This document shows, in pieces, positions 25,626 through 34,152 of a DNA stretch of 64,000 nt (position 1 is its first letter; each line of letters opens with the position of its first letter). The position numbers and the translations under genes are program-made. The stretch is from Candidatus Nezhaarchaeota archaeon (GTDB lineage: Archaea; Thermoproteota; Methanomethylicia; Nezhaarchaeales; WYZ-LMO8), in the NCBI GenBank assembly GCA_030055465.1, contig JASFYF010000001.1:227179-291178 (forward strand), in the 5' to 3' direction. A model generated the notes under the pieces. That model did no database searches. It saw only the letters and a list, made by a program, of their open reading frames with translations, and was not told the origin of the DNA.

Positions 25626-26300
25626 ATGCCCTTGCTTGTGAAGGCTAGAGACATTTACGAGGCTTGGTTTAAAGCTGTTATAGCGGTGCTGGACTACGGG
25701 CGTTGGACCTTCAAGGAGGATTCGAGGATACTCGAGGTTGAAGATCTTGTACTAGCTGTGGAGAACTTACATAGGCCCTCCAAGCACCCTGAAGTGCTAG
25801 AGAAGGTGGGTTGTCTAGGACCAAACCAGCTTGAGGTCTACGTGAAGCAGTTCCTATCACCCGATAGAATGGGCTTCACGTACACTTACGGTGAGAGGCT
25901 TAGAGCTTACTCCTGCCCTAGCTGTGGCTCCACGGTTGACCAGCTTTCATTTTTGAGGGAGAAGCTTTCAAGGTTTCAATGCACAAACCAGGCGGTCGTA
26001 GCCCTCTACAATCCGCTTAGGGACTCAGACAGTTCAAGGCATGGCGATCCGCCCTGCTGGAACTGGGCTCAATTCCGCTTGAGGGACGGCGAGCTCCATG
26101 TAACTGTAGTGTTCAGAAGTCACGATTATGCTAAGGCCTTATATCCAAACCTCTATGCCATAGCCATGATAGCCGAAGAGGTGCAGCCGAGTAAACCGAA
26201 AAAGCTCACGTTATTGTCTTCGAGTGCCCACATCTACGAGGGGGACTACGAGGCTGTTAGGAGAAACGTCGCTCCATTCCGCCTCCTCTACAAGGTTTAG
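25626..26300 (+). CDS. archaeal thymidylate-synthase-like protein
   Basis: A 224-residue protein with the landmarks of archaeal ThyA-type enzymes: YTYGERLRAY near residue 86, the proposed catalytic Cys in GDPPCWNWAQF (C144), phosphate-binding RSHD (164-167), YPNLYAIAM (N175) and SSSAHIYEGD (H202, Y204). ThyA methylates dUMP to dTMP with a reduced folate or pterin. Methanogen relatives are about this short. An extra CPSC pair (97-100) may bind zinc. A nucleotide hydroxymethylase or a TS paralogue cannot be excluded. It follows the regulator gene by about 90 bp but has no functional tie to it. Confidence 0.7.
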   Translation: MPLLVKARDIYEAWFKAVIAVLDYGRWTFKEDSRILEVEDLVLAVENLHRPSKHPEVLEKVGCLGPNQLEVYVKQFLSPDRMGFTYTYGERLRAYSCPSCGSTVDQLSFLREKLSRFQCTNQAVVALYNPLRDSDSSRHGDPPCWNWAQFRLRDGELHVTVVFRSHDYAKALYPNLYAIAMIAEEVQPSKPKKLTLLSSSAHIYEGDYEAVRRNVAPFRLLYKV

Positions 26301-26383
26301 CGCGCAGGCTTACCGATCCGGTGGCCCGTTCCGCTGGCTGCGGGCTCAACCACAAAAAGTTTCCCGTAGGAGGCGGCCGAGGT

Positions 26384-27337
26384 CTAAGAATGCGGCGTTG
26401 ATGGCTCCACGTGCGTTACCACTTCGACTATCCTTTTATCCTTCCGCTTAATCATGGACTCAAGCTCGTGGGCAAGTTCGTGCGCTTGGTCTATGCTCAT
26501 CTCAGGGGGCAGGTGAACCTTCAGCTCCACAAAGTACTCTCCGCCGTAACACCTAACGCGAACGTCGTGAACGTGAAAAACGCCATTCACGCTTCCACTT
26601 ATCTCCTTGGTTATCTCTTCTATGCGAGTTACGGTTGCGTCCATTAGTGTTGATGATGCCTCCCTTGCGAATCTAACGCCCTCGTAGAGTATTAAGATGC
26701 CAACAACAATGGCTGTAAACACGTCAATCAATATCGTGCCGGAGAAGGCGTAGACCACCATAGGGGGCAAGGCCGTCAAGCTAGCCAACGCATCAACCCT
26801 GTGGTGCCAAGCATCTATCTTCAAGAGTAGCGAGCCGGTCCGCTTTGATAGATTCAAGGAGTACCTGGCCAGACCCTCTTTGACGAGGCCTGTAACCGCA
26901 AACACGCATAGGGCTAAAGGCATAAACGACAGGTAAATCGAGTAGCCGCCGTAGAGCCGCGCCATCGCTTCATAGATCACGTAGCAAGCTATACCTATGA
27001 GGGCTATGCTCATTAGTAGTGAGCCTATATCAGCCGCCTTCCCGTGACCGTAAGGGTGATCCTTATCTGGTGGCTTTGATGCGATCTTGCTGCTCGTGAA
27101 CACGATGATTGACGTAACGCAATCCGACATGGTGTGCCACGCATCGGCCACTAGGGCCACGCTGTTAACCACGAACCCTACAGCAAGCTTTACAGCCCAA
27201 AGAACCACGTTTACTACTATGGAAACCTTAGCTTCAAGCCTCTCCCCACATCTAGGATCCAAGCGCTTCTCCACGATTCTCGTAGCCAAGAAGAATGGCG
27301 GGGCTGGTTTAAGCTTTGCTCCACGCTCGCCACTCAA
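26384..27337 (-). CDS. cation diffusion facilitator (CDF) family metal transporter
   Basis: A 317-residue CDF protein with six transmembrane helices and a cytoplasmic C-terminal domain. The metal sites are visible as DAWHTMSDC in helix 2 and DAWHHRVDALAS in helix 5, each supplying H/D ligands, with HPYGHGKAADIG in the loop. The C-terminal HVHDVRVRCYGGEYFVELKVHL is typical. It exports Zn, Fe, Co or similar ions in exchange for protons; selectivity is not predictable. Confidence 0.93.
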   Translation of the reverse strand: MSGERGAKLKPAPPFFLATRIVEKRLDPRCGERLEAKVSIVVNVVLWAVKLAVGFVVNSVALVADAWHTMSDCVTSIIVFTSSKIASKPPDKDHPYGHGKAADIGSLLMSIALIGIACYVIYEAMARLYGGYSIYLSFMPLALCVFAVTGLVKEGLARYSLNLSKRTGSLLLKIDAWHHRVDALASLTALPPMVVYAFSGTILIDVFTAIVVGILILYEGVRFAREASSTLMDATVTRIEEITKEISGSVNGVFHVHDVRVRCYGGEYFVELKVHLPPEMSIDQAHELAHELESMIKRKDKRIVEVVTHVEPSTPHS

Positions 27338-27404
27338 CCGGATTTTGTGGGAAGAACTTTAAAGGACTGAAAGCCCTAGATTATAAGCCATGGAGGGGGC
27401 AGAG

Positions 27405-28142
27405 ATGAGGGCTTTAAGGCTTTGCGAGCTTTCATGGGTTGAGCTCAAGAAGCTGATGGATGGAGGGTTGGACACCATATTCATACCCGTGGGCACCGTT
27501 GAGGCTCACGGAAAGCACCTTCCGCTAGGAACCGACTGCTACATTCCCGAAGGGATTGCGGAGTACATGTGTTCTAGGCTTGGCGGCGTCGTAGCTCCTA
27601 CAATACACTACGGCGTAACGAGGAGCCTCGTAGGGTATCCAGGCTCATTGACGCTGACGCCCGGCACCTTCAAGTCCCTGATAAAGGAGCTGCTGATATC
27701 AATGAAGGGGAAGGGATTTAGGTTTGCAGTGCTCGTTAACGGTCATGGTGGAAACACGGAATTCTTGAGGGAAGGGGCGCGGGAGGCCTACTCGGAGGCT
27801 GAAGTTAAAAGCGTAGTGGTGGACTGGTGGGTAGCTGCCCGCGAAGTCATTGAAAGGTACTATCCAACAGGTCAGGGACATGCGCTGGCCGAAGAAACCG
27901 CCGCGCTTATGGCTGTGAGGTCGGACCTGTTAAAGAAAGAGCTTTACGATGAAGATGAGTACGTGTGTTACCAAGATGGTTTTTGGGCTTACCCCCTTCC
28001 GGCATCAGCGTTGGCGTACAGGAAGGAGCGACCGGTAGTGGACTTCAACGCAAATAAGGCTGAAAGCTTCATGCGCGAGGTCTGCGAAGTCCTCACAGCA
28101 GAGGTAAAGAATGTGGTTGAAAGATGGAGGAAAATGCTTTGA
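27405..28142 (+). CDS. creatininase-family amidohydrolase
   Basis: A 245-residue member of the creatininase/FAPy-deformylase family, a metal-dependent amidohydrolase. Motifs are IPVGTVEAHGKHLPLGTDCYIP with Glu/His/Asp ligands, VLVNGHGGN near residue 110, and GHALAEETAALMAV. Archaeal members act in riboflavin/F420 (ArfB, FAPy deformylase) or in creatinine- and mycofactocin-like pathways. Given CofE in this window, an ArfB role is possible but not shown. ATG 27405 was chosen because GGAGGGGG lies six bases before it. Confidence 0.85.
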   Translation: MRALRLCELSWVELKKLMDGGLDTIFIPVGTVEAHGKHLPLGTDCYIPEGIAEYMCSRLGGVVAPTIHYGVTRSLVGYPGSLTLTPGTFKSLIKELLISMKGKGFRFAVLVNGHGGNTEFLREGAREAYSEAEVKSVVVDWWVAAREVIERYYPTGQGHALAEETAALMAVRSDLLKKELYDEDEYVCYQDGFWAYPLPASALAYRKERPVVDFNANKAESFMREVCEVLTAEVKNVVERWRKML

Positions 28143-28168
28143 TGAATCTACTCTTTCACCTTCGCTAC

Positions 28169-29569
28169 TTAAATCCTCTTTTCAAGCTCTCTAAGCGACT
28201 CCCGGAAGACCTCGAATGCCTTGTCCAGCATCTCCTTGGTTATTATCAGCGGCGGCATGAACCTGAATACTTGCCCCCATCTGCCGCATATCATCGCTAA
28301 TAAGCCTTTATCCCTCATTCTGTGCACGAGCCATACCATGTTCTCTAAGTTCATGGGTTGCTTGGTTGTCTTGTCCTTAACGATCTCGATGCCTATCATT
28401 AGCCCTAAGCCCCTAACTTCGCCCACTATCTTGGACTCCGCTTCAAGCTCTTTCAGTAGGCCCATGAAGTACTCTCCAAGCCTGGCAGCCCTCTCATCAA
28501 GTTTGTACCTCTCCATGAGCTCGATGTTTTTGAGGGCTACAGCGCAGCCGAGTGCGTTGCCTGCAAACGTTACGGGCTGCGAGGCCCTTGGCAGATTATC
28601 CATTATCTTCTTTAACCCCACAACGGCAGCCACTGGGAAGTCGCCTCCCAAGGCCTTGCCCAAGTTTAATATATCCGGCGTTACCCCCCAATGCTCCACG
28701 GTGAACCATTTACCGGTTCTGCAGAAGCCGCTTTGAACCTCATCATCTATGAATACGACATTGTTTTCTCCGCATACTTTCCAAACCCATTTAACGAATT
28801 CTCCTGGCGGCACCACATAGCCTCCTTCACCTTGAAGCGGCTCCATTATTACGGCCGCTGGCTTGTCTATGAGGCCTAAACCAGGCTTCGTTATGAGGTC
28901 CTCCACGTACCTAGCGCATTGAAGATCGCAGTCCGGGTAACCTTTCTGCCCGAAAGCACACCTGTAGCAGTAGGCGTAAGGGGCGAAGTGTATTCCAGGG
29001 ACCAGCGGTGGAATGCCCCTCTTATACGTTGGGTTCGTCGTGAGCGTTAGGGCACCGGTCGTTATTCCATGGTAGCCTCCGTGGAACGTTATTATCTCGG
29101 CCCTCCCAGTGTACCACCTGGCAAACTTTAGGCACATCTCCGCAGCGTCGCTTCCGCTCATGGCGAAGGCGGTTCTCACGTTGTTCTTCATTCCGCATGG
29201 AGCTATCTGCGATAGCTTTTCAAGCAGCTCGGCCCGCTTTGGATGCGGCATGTCAGCTGTGTGCATAAGCTTCTCCGCCTGGGACTTAATGGTTTCAACA
29301 ACCTCCGGATGGTTGTGGCCGACCGCGTTGACAGCTATGGCCGCAGTCATATCGATGAATACGTTTCCATCCGGATCCATCACGGTCGCCCCCCTCGCCT
29401 CGTTCCATACGAAGGGTATGACGTAGGGCGCTAAGATTGTTATGGATTCGAGTTTGTAGATCTTATCCAGTATCTCCTTGGCCTTTGGACCCGGTATCTC
29501 CTTTGTGATCAGTTTAGGGGCTTCGCTGTAAGATAGCCTCCTTATCTCATCCTCATAAGCTAATTTCAT
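28169..29569 (-). CDS. class III PLP aminotransferase (4-aminobutyrate/ornithine type)
   Basis: A 466-residue enzyme of the archaeal GABA/acetylornithine-aminotransferase-like group; some Thermococcales members turned out to be amino-acid racemases. The Schiff-base lysine is in LNLGKALGGDFPVAAV. GSDAAEMCLKFARWYTGR and FIDDEVQSGFCRTGKW are cofactor contacts. YCYRCAFGQKGYPDCDLQCARY is a Cys insertion typical of the group. It is divergent from an Lrp regulator, a common pairing for amino-acid catabolism. Substrate: probably an omega-amino or basic amino acid, not fixed by sequence. Confidence 0.9.
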   Translation of the reverse strand: MKLAYEDEIRRLSYSEAPKLITKEIPGPKAKEILDKIYKLESITILAPYVIPFVWNEARGATVMDPDGNVFIDMTAAIAVNAVGHNHPEVVETIKSQAEKLMHTADMPHPKRAELLEKLSQIAPCGMKNNVRTAFAMSGSDAAEMCLKFARWYTGRAEIITFHGGYHGITTGALTLTTNPTYKRGIPPLVPGIHFAPYAYCYRCAFGQKGYPDCDLQCARYVEDLITKPGLGLIDKPAAVIMEPLQGEGGYVVPPGEFVKWVWKVCGENNVVFIDDEVQSGFCRTGKWFTVEHWGVTPDILNLGKALGGDFPVAAVVGLKKIMDNLPRASQPVTFAGNALGCAVALKNIELMERYKLDERAARLGEYFMGLLKELEAESKIVGEVRGLGLMIGIEIVKDKTTKQPMNLENMVWLVHRMRDKGLLAMICGRWGQVFRFMPPLIITKEMLDKAFEVFRESLRELEKRI

Positions 29570-29746
29570 TTTTTCTTCACCATAATATCTTAGTGCAATA
29601 AAAATATTTTAAATTTTTTCCTTTCCTAGCGAAAGAAATTGCTCAACATTTAAATTCGGCAAGCACCACATCCTGTAAGTGGTGAAAAGAAATTTGTTTC
29701 GCGTTCAATTGGCTTCACAACTCCATGCTAATGTCGGTGCTAAGCC

Positions 29747-30187
29747 ATGAGCTCGAAAAAACTCGATGAAATAGACCTTAAAATAATAGAAAACCTTAAA
29801 GCTAATGGAAGGTTGTCTTACAAGGAGCTGGCGCAGAAGCTGAGCATCGGCATTGCCACCGTATTCAAGAGGGTTAAAAGGCTTGAAAGGCTTGGCGTGA
29901 TAAAGGGCTACACGGCCATCGTCGACGACTCTGCCCTCGGGAAAGCCGTGACCGGCTACATAGGCCTAGAGGTAAGGCCATCCGACACCAGCAAAGTGCT
30001 CGAGGAGCTCATGAAGATGGACGAGGTTGTTGAGGTTGCCACGGTAACCGGGGCCTTTGATATACTCGTCAAAGTAAAGGTGAGCAGCCTTGAAGAACTT
30101 AGGAACTTCATATACATAAAGACCACTCAGATGAAGGAGATACTGAAGACAACCACTATGATAGCCCTAGAGATATTGAAGAGCTGA
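29747..30187 (+). CDS. Lrp/AsnC-family transcriptional regulator
   Basis: A 146-residue regulator. The N-terminal HTH (DEIDLKIIENLKANGRLSYK and IGIATVFKRVKRLERLGVIKG) is followed by a RAM ligand-binding domain (GYIGLEVRPSD, then TGAFDILVKVKVSSLEELRN). Such proteins bind amino acids and form octamers. It faces the aminotransferase across about 180 bp of AT-rich DNA with candidate GAAAGAAAT-like motifs at about 29632 and 29685. It probably controls that gene and itself. Confidence 0.93.
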   Translation: MSSKKLDEIDLKIIENLKANGRLSYKELAQKLSIGIATVFKRVKRLERLGVIKGYTAIVDDSALGKAVTGYIGLEVRPSDTSKVLEELMKMDEVVEVATVTGAFDILVKVKVSSLEELRNFIYIKTTQMKEILKTTTMIALEILKS

Positions 30188-30200
30188 TCTAAAAAAGCGC

Positions 30201-30479
30201 CTATGGCTTTACGAAGTCCACCATTATCATAGTGTAAGTTTTGGCAACTCCTCCAAGCGAACCTATGCTTCCTAAGAGCTCGCTGAACTCCTTTAGAGAC
30301 TTAGTTTGGATCTTCAGTAATAGGTCGTATTCTCCGGTTACACCGTAGATCTCCTTCACATGCTCCATGTTTAGCAGCGCGTTAATGACTTGAGGATACC
30401 GATCCCGGGGGTTAACGCTTATGCACACGAAGGCCACAACTTCGTCAGGACATTTAACTCTTCTCCCGGGTACAGGCAT
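30201..30479 (-). CDS. stand-alone RAM-domain Lrp-like protein (no HTH)
   Basis: A 92-residue protein that contains only the RAM effector domain (VVAFVCISVNPRDRYPQVIN, then VKEIYGVTGEYDLLLKIQTK), with no room for a DNA-binding domain. ATG 30479 is set by GGAGG six bases upstream; the longer frame lacks this. Small RAM proteins can co-assemble with full Lrp proteins or bind amino acids alone. It is convergent with the Lrp gene and directly downstream of the APC permease, in the same direction, consistent with a shared transcript. Confidence 0.85.
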   Translation of the reverse strand: MPVPGRRVKCPDEVVAFVCISVNPRDRYPQVINALLNMEHVKEIYGVTGEYDLLLKIQTKSLKEFSELLGSIGSLGGVAKTYTMIMVDFVKP

Positions 30480-30532
30480 ACAGGTCCTCCAGGGGATGAA
30501 AGTACTGCACATAAATAAAAAAGGATTTCGGG

Positions 30533-31921
30533 TTAAGCTGGTTCAGGCATCTTTCGAGCTTTGGCGTAGTATATCGCCAGGCCTATTAGGAAGAGCACGA
30601 GGCAGTAAATTCCACCGTAGGTAAGTATATCCACGTTCCCGTAGGGCGGCATTACCGTGTAAACTAGAATGACAAAAGTCACGATTATCCCTATTACGGC
30701 CAGCGCCGGCACTTTGAATGGTCCTCCCATCTTGAATGGTCGTGGATCTTGAGGCCTCTTTATCCTCAAGGCTATTACGTTAAAGAACATGAACAAGTAT
30801 ACTATAGTGAACACAAACGAACAGCTTAAAGCCAAGGTAAACGGAGCCTCTATGCCTAGCACCGTTGCTGCTGACCCTATCACTATTATCATAAGCACGT
30901 AGAGTATGAACAAGGATCCCCAAGGCGTCCTGAACCTAGGATGAATCCAGCCGAAGACTCTTGGTAGGTACCCTTCCTTTGACATCCCATAAAGCACCCT
31001 GGTCGCTCCAGCCATGACTGAGTTTATTGTTGTTCCGGTAGCAAACAAGCTTATAAGGGCGAACCACGCCCCGCCAGCGGGGCCAAGTAGGTATTCAGCA
31101 GCGCCGACGTGGTATGGGTGTGTTAGAAGCACCTCTCGTGGAACGGTTGCAGCCCATGACAAGCCTAGAAACTGCTCAACGGAGAAGAGCGTCACCATAG
31201 ACGAAATCATTGCCAGTGGAATGGTCCTAGCAGGGTTCTTCACCTCTTCAGCTAAAGGCCCTGCAACCTCCATCCCTATAAAAAGCCAAACACCCATGAG
31301 CATTAGCACTACGGCGCTTGTAAGCCCCGGAGGGGCTCCAGGGTACAGCTCTGAGGCGGGCGGAGACAAGAATGTTTGACCTAAGTAAGCCCAGTTGGGC
31401 GCACCGACCACGAAGCCTATTACCGCCATGGCCAAGTACGAGCCCACCATAATTATCAAGAGCATCAGCTGAGCATACCCGGCCACAACTATTCCAAACA
31501 GGTTCGCCGCCATGAAGACGCTCAGCACAAGCACAGCCCAGCCCCACCACGGCACTTGGGGGAAGAAGTGCTCCAGTATTATGCCTGCGAGGGCCGACTC
31601 GGCCGGAAAGCCGAAGATGTCTTTGAATCCGTACCAGAGCCCCATGCTTATCCCGGCGGCTCTACCCAGAGCCTTGCTCGTATACAGCTCTAGGCTACTA
31701 GCCCTCGGATACATCGTCGCCAGCTCGGAGAAGGCCAAGCACACTATTATGATGTAGGCTAAGGCCAGTATGTGAGTAACCGTGAAGCCAGCGCCTATAT
31801 CGCCGAAGCCCAAGCTTAGAGTCATGAGCGTGGTCGAACAAGTGACTAACCCTAAGCACATAGCCCATGTAGTCCAGAACCCTAGAGACCTTTTAAGCTC
31901 CCCTTCGGCCAACCTCGTCAC
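30533..31921 (-). CDS. APC-family amino acid permease
   Basis: A 462-residue permease with about 12 transmembrane helices. The first has the loosely conserved GLVTCSTTLMTLSLGFGDIG, and the sequence includes YPRASSLELYTSKALGRAAG and the family block GVWLFIGMEVAGPLAEEVKNP. It takes up amino acids or polyamines driven by an ion gradient. It starts at GTG 31921. A TATA-like CTTATAAATATG (minus strand, about 31965) precedes it. Neighbours indicate amino-acid uptake and breakdown. Confidence 0.9.
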   Translation of the reverse strand: MTRLAEGELKRSLGFWTTWAMCLGLVTCSTTLMTLSLGFGDIGAGFTVTHILALAYIIIVCLAFSELATMYPRASSLELYTSKALGRAAGISMGLWYGFKDIFGFPAESALAGIILEHFFPQVPWWGWAVLVLSVFMAANLFGIVVAGYAQLMLLIIMVGSYLAMAVIGFVVGAPNWAYLGQTFLSPPASELYPGAPPGLTSAVVLMLMGVWLFIGMEVAGPLAEEVKNPARTIPLAMISSMVTLFSVEQFLGLSWAATVPREVLLTHPYHVGAAEYLLGPAGGAWFALISLFATGTTINSVMAGATRVLYGMSKEGYLPRVFGWIHPRFRTPWGSLFILYVLMIIVIGSAATVLGIEAPFTLALSCSFVFTIVYLFMFFNVIALRIKRPQDPRPFKMGGPFKVPALAVIGIIVTFVILVYTVMPPYGNVDILTYGGIYCLVLFLIGLAIYYAKARKMPEPA

Positions 31922-32071
31922 CCCTAAATTCTTTTTTTAGAAAAATTATTTTATGTTAATGCATATTTATAAGTTTCTAGATTTATCGGTATAAAATTTG
32001 CCATTCTAACATTGGTCAATAGAAAAATTTTTTACTATTAGTAATAATATGGTTAGCGCAGGTGTGGAGAC

Positions 32072-33070
32072 ATGCGTGAAACACTCCTCTTAACTGACGA
32101 TGAGGTAAAACAAATCTTGGAGATGCCGAGGGTACTTGATGCCGTGGAGGAAGCCTTCAGGGAGAAGGGTTTAGGCAGAGTACAAATGCCACCAAAGGTA
32201 TACATATTCTACAATAAGTATGAGGGGGACCTGAGGGTTATGCCCTCCTACCTAGAGGGCCTAGATATCTCGGCAGTCAAGGTTGTAAACGTTCATCCAC
32301 GCAATGCATCAATGTATGGTCTACCAACAGTCATGGCCGTAGTTCTACTCGTAGATCCAAAATCCGGGTTCCCCATATCGATAATGAGTGGAAGCTGGCT
32401 TACGGCAATGAGGACCGGTGCGGCAGGCGGCGTCGCCGCTAAGTACCTTGCTCGTAAGGACTCAGAAGTTTTAGCCTTTGTGGGCGCCGGGACGCAAGCC
32501 AAGACGCAGCTCATAGCTTTGAAGCACACGCTGAGGAACATCAAGGTTATCAATGTTTACGACGTGGTGGAGAGCTCTTCTAAGAGTTTTGCCAACCACG
32601 CAGTTGAGCTCATTGATGGGGCCACGGTTAATGTATGTCGCACACCGAGAGAGGCTGTTGAAGGGGCCGACATAGTTGTAACGACGACACCTTCACGGCA
32701 ACCAGTAGTCATGTCCAGCTGGATCAAACCCGGAGTACACATCAATTGCATAGGCGCAGATGCACCCGGAAAAGAGGAGCTCGACCCAGAAATTCTCGTC
32801 AAGGCCAAGGTGGTCGTCGATGACATGGAGCAAGCAATACACAGCGGCGAGGTGAACGTGCCAATAGCGAAAGGTGTGTTTAGGAAGGAGCAGATATACG
32901 GTGAGCTGGGAGAGATAGTTGCCGGCCTTAAAAGGGGCAGAGATAGTAGGGACGAGATAACGATCTTCACATCAACCGGTCTCGCAATACAAGACGCAGT
33001 AACAGCTTGGTTAACCTACAACGAAGCTAGGTCTAGGGGCCTAGGAAAGCTCATAAGGTTGGTGTGCTGA
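32072..33070 (+). CDS. ornithine cyclodeaminase / mu-crystallin family protein
   Basis: A 332-residue NAD(P)-binding enzyme. It shows the substrate segment MPPKVYIFYNKYEGDLRVMPSY split by a short linker, KVVNVHPRN, the Rossmann motif FVGAGTQAKTQL, and GADAPGKEELDPEIL near residue 228. Family members are ornithine cyclodeaminases, archaeal alanine dehydrogenases, or reductases of cyclic imines (ketimine or pyrroline carboxylate). The archaeal AlaDH of Archaeoglobus is a close type. A GGTGTGGAG Shine-Dalgarno precedes ATG 32072. It is divergent from the amino acid permease. Confidence 0.9.
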   Translation: MRETLLLTDDEVKQILEMPRVLDAVEEAFREKGLGRVQMPPKVYIFYNKYEGDLRVMPSYLEGLDISAVKVVNVHPRNASMYGLPTVMAVVLLVDPKSGFPISIMSGSWLTAMRTGAAGGVAAKYLARKDSEVLAFVGAGTQAKTQLIALKHTLRNIKVINVYDVVESSSKSFANHAVELIDGATVNVCRTPREAVEGADIVVTTTPSRQPVVMSSWIKPGVHINCIGADAPGKEELDPEILVKAKVVVDDMEQAIHSGEVNVPIAKGVFRKEQIYGELGEIVAGLKRGRDSRDEITIFTSTGLAIQDAVTAWLTYNEARSRGLGKLIRLVC

Positions 33071-33279
33071 TTTCAAGCCTAATTAACCAACGCGCAAAGC
33101 GGCTTCCCATGCCCATAGATTATTGCTTCCACATCTTTACTTTCTTCACGTCCTTTACAAGGGTCACGCACGATGCAAAAATAAATGGACGCCTGAATTT
33201 CACCTCGTCGAAGGGGGTACGGTGAGTTGCACGACGTTTTACTCATTTAGGAGGAGGGTTGCCCTAAATCATCAATAGG

Positions 33280-33760
33280 GGTCCACCCCGGTTTTCCTGA
33301 GAGCGCGATTTACCTCGCCCACATTGATAGGCCTGCGGAGAAACTCGGAGGGTTCTGGGGAACAGCATGAGGCATCTCCATAGCGGGGTCTTGGCCTAGG
33401 AGCGCTTTTAAAGCGCTGCTTGCCGTATACGTGCTGATATTGAAGCGCGAATCGCCGCCGGTCGGAGCACTGTGTGCGCGTTGGTTAGCATCAAGCAGCC
33501 TTGACATGGCCTCTAAATCTCCCTTAATACTATGGACTCCACTCCGCTGATTAAGCTCGCGCTCCAAGCTAGGCAACATTAAACGAAGTGCGCGTGGGCG
33601 CAGAGTACCACATTTCTGGGGAACACCGCAAATAAACAATCCAAACCAAGAGAGCTCGGTATACATGGAATATCCTACAAAACCCGTTGGGGCTGTAGAG
33701 CTTAGGGGGAGTAGTTTCATAATGGCACACCCAGCAAGAAATTCAGGGCCGGGGTGGACC
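33280..33760. repeat. 481-bp segment bounded by a 12-bp inverted repeat in a gene-poor region
   Basis: GGTCCACCCCGG at 33280-33291 is exactly complementary to CCGGGGTGGACC at 33749-33760. Inside lies a 12-bp direct repeat TTCTGGGGAACA (33353-33364 and 33614-33625). Frames are open on the minus strand (33801-33310) and broken by two stops on the plus strand, but neither translation resembles a family I know. The wider gap 33071-34152 has no supported gene. It could be a decayed mobile element, a pseudogene or a non-coding RNA locus; no target-site duplication was seen. Confidence 0.4.
33401..33417. promoter_or_regulatory. perfect 17-bp palindrome
   Basis: AGCGCTTT-T-AAAGCGCT has 8-bp arms around one central base. 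It shares layout and partial half-site sequence (xGCxCT) with the palindrome at 33860-33876. It could be an operator or an RNA hairpin. Confidence 0.4.
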
Positions 33761-33845
33761 TGTAGTATATAAGGCAAAGGCAACTTAAAAAGTTGTTGCA
33801 ATCAAAGTAACTGCAGGCCACCCGAGAACTTCAAGCTCCGTCAGG

Positions 33846-33876
33846 TAGAGCAAACCACATGCTCTAAATTAGAGCA
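33846..33876. promoter_or_regulatory. cluster of three TAGAGCA half-sites with a 17-bp palindrome
   Basis: TAGAGCA (33846-33852), TGCTCTA (33860-33866) and TTAGAGCA (33869-33876) lie in alternating orientation. TGCTCTAA-A-TTAGAGCA is a perfect 17-bp palindrome. The spacing looks like an operator for a dimeric regulator, but no gene starts nearby in either direction. Confidence 0.4.
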
Positions 33877-34152
33877 TTCATAAAGGACTCATACTTGCGG
33901 CGTTTCCTTGCTTGGGGGTTCACCGTTCTCCTAGCTGTTTTTGCGGTTCAAGGCGCATCCATCTTTGCCGTTGTTTTCCTCAATTGGTTCCCCCAGCGAA
34001 AACGGATGAGAACACCAGCGACAACCACAGCCACATTTCAGCGGTTTCAATAAGGTTGACCGTTCAGAATCTCCCACTAATAGTTGAAGCATCCTCAGCT
34101 TCTTGCCGCCCTCTGAATGACGCGTTGAAAGCAAGGGCTTAACAGCTCGGAG

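Noticed and set aside
33310..33801. 163-residue open frame on the minus strand in the gene-poor region
   Set aside because: Composition is unlike neighbouring proteins, it begins at a TTG without ribosome-binding site, and no family motif is visible. I kept the region as a repeat-rich segment instead.
33912..34142. 76-residue plus-strand frame
   Set aside because: Low-complexity, Ser/Cys/Arg-rich translation, no start signals; probably chance.
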